Shown: piece by piece, positions 21,852-31,981 of the stretch
How the letters are laid out: each line of letters starts with the position of its first letter
Position numbering within the stretch: position 1 is the stretch's first letter
Origin: Cannabis sativa
Taxonomy: Eukaryota > Streptophyta > Magnoliopsida > Rosales > Cannabaceae
Direction of reading: 5' to 3'
DNA: 64,000 bases
Assembly (NCBI RefSeq): GCF_029168945.1
Contig: NC_083605.1
Location: 39,817,280-39,881,279, forward strand
Translations under genes and position numbers: made by a program
The notes under the pieces: model-generated
Told to the model about the DNA's origin: nothing
The model's input: the letters and a program-made list of their open reading frames with translations, nothing else
Database searches by the model: none

Positions 21852-24090
21852 TGTAACACCCTAACTATCTTAGGCGTATTACGTGAATTTTTAAACGTAC
21901 TGTGCAGCTCGTTGCTAATCAACGAGGTTTACGGAAAAACGTGATTAATTAAAATTTTGCTTTTTCATTAAACTTATAAACAATTTTACAAAAGTCTCGG
22001 GATCCCGATTTATAAAATCATTTACAAACGTTTTTACTGTTTAACTATTACATCAAAATAAAAGTCGTCTAACGACAGTTACAAAAATCTCAGCCTTGCT
22101 GTCCCGAGGATCGTACGCTCCTGAGCCTAACCGCCCGACATGTACAATCTCATAAGCTCGCTCACGGTCCATCGGCTACAGCCTTGCCTTTACCTACACA
22201 TGAACATAAACCGTGAGTCGACGGACTCGCAAGAAAAGCATAATAATATCATACATAACCAACTGCCGTGTCCAACACGATACTGAGTCCCGCTATCGCC
22301 ATGTCCAACATGGTGCGAGCTACTATCGCCATGTCCAACATGGTACCGAGTTTTGAACGTTCGGGGGACGGTACTATTGACAAGTATCCTCCTCTGATCG
22401 GTCGAACCGGTCATACTCCGGCTTGGTCATACTCCACTGTACCGACGGGATAGGTCAATAGCACCGAACCACCAACCAAGTGTCGGCTGATCGGTCGAAC
22501 CGGTCATACTCCGGCTTGGTCATACTCCAAATTGTACCGAGCGTGACGGGGTTGGGTGGTTCGAAGCCTAAATACATATCTAATGTAATCTAGCAGGCTT
22601 CCTACATGCACGCTAAACATGTAATCTACATATGCATACTGTTATACTAATCTTACCTGGATTCCGATTTCAGGTGTGCCGGTCAACCTGACTGGAACTG
22701 AAGCTGAGCGGCGGATTACTGGCTCCTAAACCATAAAAATCACAACGCTATAAGTGACACGCTAAATCACTTCCCGGGGACTAAAACTCGAAACTAAAAG
22801 TTTCCCTATCGATAAAAAGCATGGCAATACCCCTAAAAACCCAAAAACAAGGAAAACTAGGGTTCAGAAAAATCCCCCAACCGGTAGACCGGTTGCCCAA
22901 CCGGAATTCCGGTTCTGGGAATTACTGAACCCCCATCCGGAATTCCGGATGCACAACCGGAATTCCGGTTCCTCGCAGGCAGCAACCATAAAATTTCATA
23001 ACTCGACCAATTTAACCCCAATTGGTCCCAAACTTTCCTGACCTGCTCTATATGTCCCAAATAACATATCCAAGGCATCAAACCTACCCAGAAACCACAG
23101 ACACAAAATTTGCCATTGGAGCTCAAGCTTTGAGTTCCAAACTCAAGCTTGAGCAAATCCACCTAACATGCATCCAAACCTATTTAAACCTACTCAACTA
23201 AGCATAAAAACACCTCTGAAAACTAATAGAAACAACAGCAACATCACAGAACATATTCACAACATTTTCCTTCAAAAAAATCATATTTTTGCAAAGAAAA
23301 CTCAAGGCTTTAACAATCCAACCTACATGCTTCTAACATAGCTTAATTCATTTCAATTTAACATGCTTACACCACAGCAATTAACCACAGAATCACAGCA
23401 ACAACAATATATCCAAAACATGCATGCATTTCATTAAATTTACTTAAAACTCAAGAAAACACAAAAGGAAGTTCTAAGAGATCACACCTTGATTAGATTA
23501 CACAAAGATGAGATGGAAATCACAAGAATTGGAGGAGAAAAATCCCTGCCCTAGCAGCCAAGCCTTGGCCGAAAAGAGGGAGAAGGAGAGAGCTTTGAGT
23601 GTTTGAAAATTTCTTAATTTTTTTGACTAAGTGTTGAATGCTTGAGAAAAGAGGAATATAAATCACATTTATTCATTTATTTCAGCCATGTATAATAAAA
23701 ATAAACATTTATTTTTCCATCTCATAAAGCCACAAAAGACAAAACACTAATGGGGCAAAAAGACCAATTTGCCCCTTTACCATAAAATCACATAAAACAC
23801 ACTAAAGGGGTATTTTGGGAAATTCTAAATTCCCGGCCATTCCCGACATTCCCAATGTCTAAAACCCGTCCCCAAATACTAACATACTAAGTTGTGATTT
23901 CTACTGAGCCAAACGCCGAGTTCCAAAATACCGGACACCGGAAATGCGAAATATAAAAGCTACTGATGACATAATCATGCATTTCTGAATCCCATAAATA
24001 ACAGTAATAAATTATTTAAATAGCTATAAATAATTCCATGATTAAACATAAACAACTGCTAATTTCCAAATTAACTAAGCGGGCTTTACA
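21852..24090 (-). repeat. 5' LTR of element 2
   Basis: It is 2,239 bp, TGTAACACCC to GGGCTTTACA on the plus strand, followed by the CAGAT target duplication. From about 22740 to its end it matches the 3' LTR base for base apart from one homopolymer length difference (GAAAATTT versus GAAATTT near 23605). It carries the same palindrome cluster (about 22879-22970) and hairpins. Near identity of the LTRs implies a recent insertion. Confidence 0.95.
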
Positions 24091-24194
24091 CAGATGATTT
24101 ATAAACCATTCATCCAATGATATATTATCATAGCAAATTTGAAATGAAAAAGCTAAGAGGAAAAATAAAGGATTATTTCGATTAAAATAGGAAT

Positions 24195-24640
24195 CCAAAC
24201 AATGTCCCGGTAGGCAAGAGTCAAAGTTATTCTTATTTTACACGAAATTTACAACTACAATTAATAGCAGAAAACAACATGGTTCAATATAAATTCATAC
24301 ACAATTCAGAAATTATTATACAAGTAACAAAGACATGTGAAAATACACAACAAGCACATCTTAAATAATGTCCAAGGTTTCCAACAAACTGATACAGTGT
24401 CCCGGTAGGCGAGAGTCAAAGTAATCATTCATTGAATAGAGTTGTCAGCTCATCTAAAATGGACACCATTCTAGAAACCTTTTATTCGATTAAAATAAGA
24501 ATCTAATGTTGTCCCGGTAGGCGAAAGTCAAGGTTATTCTTATTTTATGAGCTTCCACCATTGTTTCATACTTCGTAAATTTATCTCTAAGTAGTCACCG
24601 TAGGGGAGAGTCTAATAGAGACGAAAACTTACAAAATACT
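24195..24640. repeat. Four hairpin modules with a CCGGTAGGCGAGAGTC-like core
   Basis: Cores lie at about 24205-24225, 24401-24421, 24512-24532 and 24595-24612 (the last reading CACCGTAGGGGAGAGTC). Three of the four are flanked by complementary arms, for example AAAATAAGAAT before and ATTCTTATTTT after the third core, and ATCTCTA before with TAGAGAC after the fourth. The core is far better conserved than its surroundings. Confidence 0.75.
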
Positions 24641-24929
24641 TATCATAAGAGATCATTACGGTGTTAAATACTTCAACGAATAACCATCCACAAGGGGGAC
24701 GAAGTCTAGCGTCTCGAGGTTATATTGAAAATATTTAACCATGTAGGACCAACAATGGAGATCGAATATCCTTATAACTAAAGCTCATTATTTTTAAGGA
24801 GTTGTATTTTCATTCTAATATTTATTTTAAGCTATTTATTTTAAATATATATTTATTTAATTAAAATTTCCAATTTAGAAAAAAAATCTAAATAAAAATT
24901 ATTAATTTAGTATTTAAAAAATTATACTT

Positions 24930-25865
24930 AGATTGATCTAAAAATAAATTAAATTATTTTCCATCTTAGTAATAATTTTCAATAAATATTTTAAAAATTA
25001 TTAAATTTAAGTTGATCCAAAATTAATTAAAAATTAATTTTCAACTCAAATTTAATTTTCTATAAATATATATAGAAAAATTCAAAAATCTAATGCATTT
25101 AAAAATAAATACATTTTTGAAATTAAATAAAATAAAATAAAATAAATCTTTGAAAAATTATTCTAATTTGTGTTGGTCCAAAATTAATTAATAAATTAAT
25201 TTTCAACATAAATATAATTTTTCTATTTAGTTAAATATTAAGAAAATTATCAAATATGTAAGTTTCATGAAGAAAATCAACTTAAATATTAATTTATTAT
25301 TTAATTAAATATAATTAGAAAAATACTTCAAGCAAACAGAAAATAACTATCTACATTTTCACTAACTAAGCTCTTTATTTTCTAATTAAAATATAATATA
25401 TTTTAGTCTACTTATTTTAATTAATCATTAAGGAAAAATTTAATTGATTTAAGTTGTTCTAAAATTAATTAAAAAAAAATTAATTTTCAACTTTAATCTA
25501 TTTTTCAAAAAAAAAATCAAAATTATCTGCATTTAAATAATGCAATTTTAAAATTTTGGGAAACAATGATTAATAAAATATATTTTGAAAATTATTCAAA
25601 CTTAAGTTGTTCTGAAATTAAAATTTCTAACTTAAAATAATTTTCTATTTAATTAAATATTCTGAAAATAACTAATATTTTAAGTATCAAGAATGAAATC
25701 AACTTAAATATTTAATTTTCAATTTAATTAAATGTATTAAATACAAGAATTAAATAATCAAGTATAAAATCACTTAATTATTAATTCTAATTTAATACTA
25801 GGAAAAATATTCTAATTTAAGTTGGTCCAAAATTAATTAATAAATAATTCATTTTCAACTTAAAA
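24930..25865. repeat. Diverged tandem array of AT-rich hairpins
   Basis: Units carry AAGTTG-N4-AAAATTAATTA, a short loop, then TTAATTTTCAACTT. The clear copies are 25009-25047, 25169-25209, 25451-25493, 25604-25633 (shortened) and 25819-25861, with a weaker one at 24930-24967. Spacers also resemble each other (ATTTAATTAAATATT and ATCAACTTAAATATT phrases), so the units are tandem duplications of roughly 150-280 bp. Confidence 0.8.
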
Positions 25866-27529
25866 TATTTTCCTAATTAAATATTAGAAAATATAATTAG
25901 TTACTAGAAATAACTATCTAGAATATATCTCATTAACTAAGTGTTTTTCTAAAATTAACTTTAAAATATTCAATGAAAAATAAATTTCATATATTTTAAA
26001 GCTAATTATGTTGCTAATTCAATTTTAATTAGGTTAGACTAATATAATTAACCTAATACAATTATTTAAATAAGGCAAATGGGCCTTCACAATTGGGGTG
26101 GTTCATGTGAGGGAGGGTTGGGTTCAGTATGTCGTACCCACTACTATTGGCCCCCTAACTCTCACACAAGGTCCAAAAGAGAGGAATTTAACCTTTAAAT
26201 TAATAATTGTTATTCATTGAATAAGCCCAATTCTAATTAGGCCTAAATAAAATTACTTATGTGAAATTTTACTTTAGCAACCTAGTCCATTTAATTAATA
26301 AAACTTAAATGGGCTTCTTATATGCATCTAAGCCCAAATGCAAACATATAGGCTCACACAGGTCAAATGATTTGGATGGGCCCTATCATGTTACTAGGTT
26401 TACACAGATGAAAGAAATTGCAAAAATTACCTGTTACAAATTATTTATAAGATCTATTGATAATTGAACTATGATTAAAATCAGATCATTGAATCTGTCA
26501 ACAAGTTAATCATAGAAATTTAGATCAAATAAATAATAGGTTTGTAAATAAATTTGAATAAATAATTAAATAATCAAGCAATACAAACCAAAATAAGTAA
26601 CAGATATTCTGGAAAGTATGCTAAGATATCTCTATTTTAAAATTTAAAATTTAGGTTGTTAAAGAATATTTGAAAAAATTCAAAAAAACTAACAAATCTC
26701 CTAAATATCCTAAATTCTAACTTAAATTCAAATATCTAACCAATTTTCAAATTTCAAGTTTATTCAAAATTTAAATTAATTAAATTTCTAATAAGATAAT
26801 ATAATATAATATCTTGAATTTTAAAATTTAGATATTCCTAATATTATATTCTTAATCTTATAATTTAATAAATTAAATATTACAAAATAAACAATTTGAA
26901 AAATAAGATATTTTATGGTTAGGATATTACCAATTTTATTAAAAAAAAAATAAAATAAAATAAGTTTGAAATTTTTATGGTTAGAAACCCTAAAATTTCT
27001 ATTCAAACACTAACCAATTTTTTAAATTTTCATGTTATTTTTGCCAAAATAAATTTTAATAAAAAAATATCTAATAAGATAAAATGTTAAAACTAACATT
27101 TATCAAATCTTATAATTTTAATTTAATAAAATATTTCAAAAATAACAAATTTGAAAAAAAAAATATATAGTTAGCAAATTTTGAAATTTGAACTAGATTA
27201 TTTTTAAAGATAATATTTTAATATCAACATAAGATCATTCAAATTTTAATAATAAAAAAATGTAATATCTGATCTTATAATTAAAATAAATAAAATAATC
27301 TAAAATTTCAAAATTAACCATAATGCTATTTTTGTGAAAATTAAATTTTCAAAAATCCAAGCCTACTAACATCTAAAACTAATTTTAATTAATTAAAAAA
27401 TTAATCAAAATAAATTTTATTCTGATAATTAGATTTTTAATTGAAAATTTAGATTCTACACAAAATTCTACAAAAATTTGAATTTTGTTTCAATGAAAAA
27501 CGATTTTTGAATCAAAAGATATCACCAAA

Positions 27530-27690
27530 CAAGATTGCACTAGGGGATATGCGCACAAAAGGCTGCAAATGGGCGACGGAAGGGCTGCTAGCAGCCTCAT
27601 GGACCACAAAACTCGGTCAGGAAGGGCTTAGGACATGGGCGTGTTTGAAGCCGCGTCAGACCCTATCCGCGCGCACAGCGTGTTGCTCGG
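27530..27690. other. GC-rich island in the LARD leader, with 14-bp palindrome
   Basis: Within an otherwise AT-rich interior this 160-bp block is GC-rich (GGGCGACGGAAGG, CCGCGCGCACAGC). It contains the perfect palindrome GGCTGCTAGCAGCC (27583-27596) about 350 bp inside the primer-binding site. The 76-residue plus-strand frame over it is antisense to the element and unrecognisable. Confidence 0.7.
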
Positions 27691-27940
27691 TTTCACATAT
27701 ATTCATCCAAATTCAAAAAATCATAACTAATTCATAAAAAATCCAAATTGAGTTCTATAAAAGCCTAAATTCATTAATTTTTCATCTACGTTCCAGTAAA
27801 AATATTTACAGAATGAAAAAAAAATATTTTACAAAGCGATTTCCACACAATCATCAAATATGCACATAAACCATCATGAAACCATCCAAATCAACACAAA
27901 CATCGTTTTAAATCAATATTTCATGAAAGTAAATCATTAC

Positions 27941-27958
27941 CATGGATCTGAGGCCAAT
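27941..27958 (-). promoter_or_regulatory. Primer-binding site of the LARD
   Basis: Adjacent to the LTR terminus the minus strand reads TTGGCCTCAGATCCATGG. This is a degraded match to TTGGTATCAGAGCCATGG, the initiator-methionine tRNA site of many plant LTR elements. Its position identifies 27959-29727 as the 5' LTR. Confidence 0.65.
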
Positions 27959-29727
27959 TGTTGGAATTATTTTACCAGGATCTAAATTTACTACCATGTA
28001 TGTTGTTTAACATCCTAAACATGAATTTCTAAAACAATGCAAATAAACACATATAAAGTTTGGGAAACCTTACAGACTATAGTGGGTGCAGCGGAATTAA
28101 ATGACTCCTTCCACTCAGAACTCTAACCCTTGTATCCTTTCTGTAGCAGATATATCACCAATATCTGAGCCCGAAACTCCTTCCTTGTGTTTGGATTCTT
28201 CACAGTGTTACACACTATGATTGAGGACCAACTTGATGTGTGTAGGCACTTACTCAATCACTAATGGCTGAATAATATTTTGTGAAGAAAGACTTAGTGT
28301 TTCGAAAAATTCAAGAGGAAGAAGAAGAAGGAAGAGGTCTCATCAGAAAGCTAGGTTTTTAGCTTTGGAGGCATTAGTTGGATGAAGAGACCTTCGCTAT
28401 CCTTATATACTACTTCTCTTAGGGTTAGAGTTGAATTATTAGGAATAAAAAAATTGATAAAATAGGGTCAAAATTACACTTGATGGCCGGCCACTTAATG
28501 TGCCCCACTCAAGTTTGGGTTTCTTCATTTTTTCTAACTATTTTACCTATTTTTTATAAATACCAATTTTACACTTTCAACCCTATAAATGCCAAAACTA
28601 TTTATTTAACAATTAAAATAACTATCAAATAAAATTGTCATTTATAATATTTATTAATTAGACTCCATAAAGTCTCTTAAATAACAAATAAACCCTAAAA
28701 CACTACTTCACCATCAAGCCATATCTTAGTGAAAAATTCATAAACTAGACATAGTCTAATTTTAGAATTGTAATTGATTAATTAAAATCAATTAACTGAG
28801 TCTTACAAGCAGTTTGTCTCAACTAGTATGGGGACCATGGGCCTATATAACCGAGCTTCCAATAAGCAGATCTAGAATTTACCAAGTAAATTCACTAACT
28901 TATTAATTCCTCATTGCATCCACCATAGAACTTGGAATTGCACTCTCAGTTACATAGAACACTCTATATGTTCCACGATATAGATACGCTATTAATTATC
29001 CATTGTTATAATCCCAATAATCAATGATCCTCTATAAATGATCTACATTGCATAGGGACAAAATTACCGTTACAGCCTTTCAATGTATTTTATCCTTAAA
29101 ACACTTGGCCATCTATAAATGATATTTTAGTGAACTAATATAATCACTAAAATGAAATCTCAATCATTTATCTCTATTCAGCCAAGCTTGAAGGAAATCA
29201 TCGTTTCACCTCTAAATACCTATAGAAGTTATAGGATTCATATCTATGTTTAGCGCTCCTACTCAGTTGTACTATCATGTTCCCAAAATGTACGTATCAC
29301 CCTGACCAAAAAATAGGCTTAACTAACAAATCAAAGAACACGAATAACACTCTTGAGATCGAACCTAACCATGTATGGATTAAGATCATGTGATCTAGGA
29401 TCAACTAAGTGATATTGAATTGAATAGATATTACGGTAAATTTATCATATCTAATCCAAGTTCAATATCGGTCTCTTCCAATGTATACTCCATGCATCCG
29501 ATACTAGTAAACTTTGTCAATGCCCTGGAAAAGACATAACACTTATCCAAGGTGTAAGTATACCTACCGGGGATTATCATGCCAGTCTAAATCCAACGAA
29601 CTGACATATCAGGGAATTAAACTTTTTAACATATAATGATGATTACATTCCACTGTGTTGACAATACTATAATCATGAACAAATACATATGTTCTGGACT
29701 TAATAGAATTTATACATTAAATATAAT
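27959..29727 (-). repeat. 5' LTR of the LARD, outer end truncated
   Basis: The plus strand starts TGTTGGAATTATTTTACC at 27959 and follows the 1.9-kb LTR family to TATACATTAAATATAAT at 29727. The last 140 bp or so, ending CCCAACA in complete copies, are missing and a different repeat starts at 29728. It is homologous base for base to 32111-33999 with indels. Confidence 0.85.
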
Positions 29728-30415
29728 TGTTATCCCGAAATTGGCACTCTGAAGTGGCATCACAAGCATGGTAACACGTGACATCTACTTAGAGCACCTG
29801 GTCGGATCAACAAGCCGAGCAGGATGCCTCGCTGGCATGTCCATAATGGAATACTCAACGAACCGTGCAGAATGAGCAACACGTAGCGAATTCAACCAAG
29901 CGCATCGTGAGTCACCAGCTCAATCCCTATAACTCAGGGATCAACTTGCGTGGATGTGGCATACACACGATCCCACTATCAGTGTATTCAGCCTCAATCC
30001 CACGATCCTAGCATTCAGCATTGATCACACGATCTTTCTGTTTATGCGCATTGTAACGAGAGAGGAAACTCTTCCTCCTCAAGTTTCCTGCCCTATAAAT
30101 AGTGAGGAATGTTCACTGGGCAAGGGATCGAAAAATAGAAACGGATAAATTGTAAGCCGAAACGTTATAAGCTAAGGCTATTTAAGAATTATATATTCAG
30201 AGATATTATTGTAAGAGCTATAAGAAAAGGAATCTTCTTCCTTATTCTTAAGTCAATACAACTAACGAGGATTAGGCTATTACCGAACTACTCGGGGCTG
30301 AACCTCTATAAAATTTCTGTGTCTTCTTATTGCTTTACTACATATTCTTATTACGACATATCGTTTATCGCTTATCAAAAATACTCATTGTCGTTGGCTA
30401 AAAGCGAAGTCAACA
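29728..30415 (+). mobile_element. LTR-like segment of an unidentified element
   Basis: It starts TGTTATCCCGAAATTGGCAC and ends TGGCTAAAAGCGAAGTCAACA. Terminal TG...CA and the ending TTGGCTAAAAGCG...TCAACA are seen in many plant gypsy LTRs. A TATA-like CCCTATAAATAGTG lies at about 30091-30104. The flanking five bases do not match (ATAAT versus GACTT), so it is either not a simple solo LTR or its flank was deleted together with the end of the LARD LTR. Confidence 0.55.
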
Positions 30416-31978
30416 GACTTCCAAAACTCTAGAAAAATGTTATTTTGGTACGCCAATCCACCTACCAACATTCTCTAGCATAAAAAATATCAATTCCATC
30501 ACTTTTTTACTCATAAAAATCAATTTTCTTCTAAAACCCGAGTTATTCTAAAATAACAAAAAAAGTTAAAATTATTAAGTAACAACATCTTCTAACTATG
30601 AAGAAATCAATATTTATAGAACCTAAAAGGCTCTTATCAGCTACTCAATTGTTAACAGCTCAACACAAAAATTGATTAATTATAAATAAGAGTAAAGTGA
30701 CCAGAGAAAATCATTAATTAAAAAAATATCAAAAAATCAAACTAATATTTGTGTATCAGAAATTTTAGAATTTATAATAAATAATTAAACATAATTGTTG
30801 CCACTCTTTAGAAATTGAGTCTAAAATCTAAATTTAAATTCAAATTCTCTTAATACCTTAACTTAAAATAATCTATTTTTGAGATGATATATAATTACTC
30901 AAACACCTACTTGATTAGCATGGGATATTTAAATAAAAATAGATAATTTAAATGAGTTAATTTTTGTTTGATGTTGTTCGATTACGCTACTCCATTGGTA
31001 ATGGTGTTTTATATATTTAAAATTAATACATAAAAATATATAATCAATTAGGTTGTATTAGACTTTGTCGACCTCCAGTTCTGGTACAGAAGCTCAACTG
31101 ATTGTGAGTAAGTTATGTCTGACTCTGACTTTAATTTTTTTTTTTTAGTTCCATTAAAAACTCAATCTCTTCCCACGTGCTTCCAAACATCATTGTACAT
31201 CAAATAGCTAAACAATGTTGACCTTATCAATTTTAACAAAATAAAATAAATACCACAAAAAAAATATCTACAAATTATATAAATCAAATACACATCATCA
31301 AAGATATATCGAGTACCATCGAACAAGTATCACGAAGCAATTGAACAAATTACATAACTTCTTATGTATTGAACATGCAGCGTGTAACAATCAAATAAGT
31401 ACTATAACTAATATATATCGAGGAGAAATTGAACACTAATCGAAATATCATCCCTAACCTCTAAAAATGATAATCATTGAGTAAGCATTGAGTAAGCGTC
31501 AAATACGTTGAAATTTATGCAAAAAATGAGAAAATCCCAAAAAATATAGATCTCTAACCAACAAATTGACAAAATACACAATTAAATGTATATTTAAGCT
31601 ACAAAATAATAATAAAAAATTTAATATTAATAATAAATTTAACATAAAATCACATATTCATTTCTTTTCCATCAAAAAAACAATCTAAAATCTTAAAAAC
31701 TTTGACATTCTCCTCCTATCTTGTGATAAGGCTTTTTCTTGATAGAAATATGTTTATCTTTTATAGATAATAGCTTTAAAAATTAGTGTCATGGCTAAAA
31801 TTTTTTGGGTGTAGAGAAGAGAGAAAATGTTTGGAGTGAAGAGAGAAAGAAAAAAGAGAAGATAAAAAAAAATAATTGGGTAAGAGAGGGTATTTTGAGT
31901 TTACACAAAAATATGTATATTTAAGATGGCACAAAAAGGTTTAAGTATTTTTTTTCATTTTAATGTAAAATTATATAT
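30416..31978. other. AT-rich intergenic stretch, no gene seen
   Basis: No frame longer than background, no recognisable repeat termini and no RNA gene were found. It contains homopolymer A/T runs and a purine-rich segment (about 31810-31875, AGAGAAGAGAGAAAATG-like). Confidence 0.6.
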
Positions 31979-31981
31979 TAA

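Larger units (their letters stand above)
14651..24095 (-). mobile_element. Ty3/gypsy chromovirus-type element 2, full length with target duplication
   Basis: A complete insertion: target duplication CAGAT (14651-14655 and 24091-24095), 3' LTR 14656-16896, polypurine tract, pol, gag, primer-binding site, and 5' LTR 21852-24090. The body is 9,435 bp. Both LTRs end TGTAACACCC...GGGCTTTACA on the plus strand. It sits inside the LARD interior, so it is younger than the LARD. Domain order gag-protease-RT-RNase H-integrase-chromodomain is that of a chromovirus. The gag-protease region and one point in pol are frame-disrupted, so the copy as written is not autonomous. Several disruptions fall at CAG/CTG sites that may be sequencing artefacts. 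Confidence 0.95.
24096..27958 (-). mobile_element. LARD interior, 5' portion (non-coding, structured)
   Basis: This is the continuation of the LARD interior beyond element 2. It is very AT-rich and has no recognisable protein frame. From the right (5' side of the element) it holds a primer-binding site (about 27941-27958), a GC-rich island (27530-27690), an AT-rich tandem array of hairpins (about 24930-25865), and a set of modules with a CCGGTAGG-type core (24200-24640). With the 11869-14655 part the interior is about 6.6 kb including nested DNA. Lack of gag/pol plus intact LTR, PBS and PPT fits a large retrotransposon derivative that uses proteins from elsewhere. The classification is inference. 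Confidence 0.7.

Noticed and set aside
14651..24095. Element 2 as an active autonomous retrotransposon
   Set aside because: As written, gag is split and one frame change separates RT from RNase H. Activity can only be reconsidered if those breaks prove to be sequencing errors.
24195..24640. CRISPR-like regular repeats
   Set aside because: The core recurs at irregular spacing inside a plant retroelement, arms differ, and there are no cas genes. It is not a CRISPR array.
27507..27737. 76-residue plus-strand frame over a GC-rich block
   Set aside because: It is antisense to the LARD, with no recognisable motif. Openness follows from local GC content.
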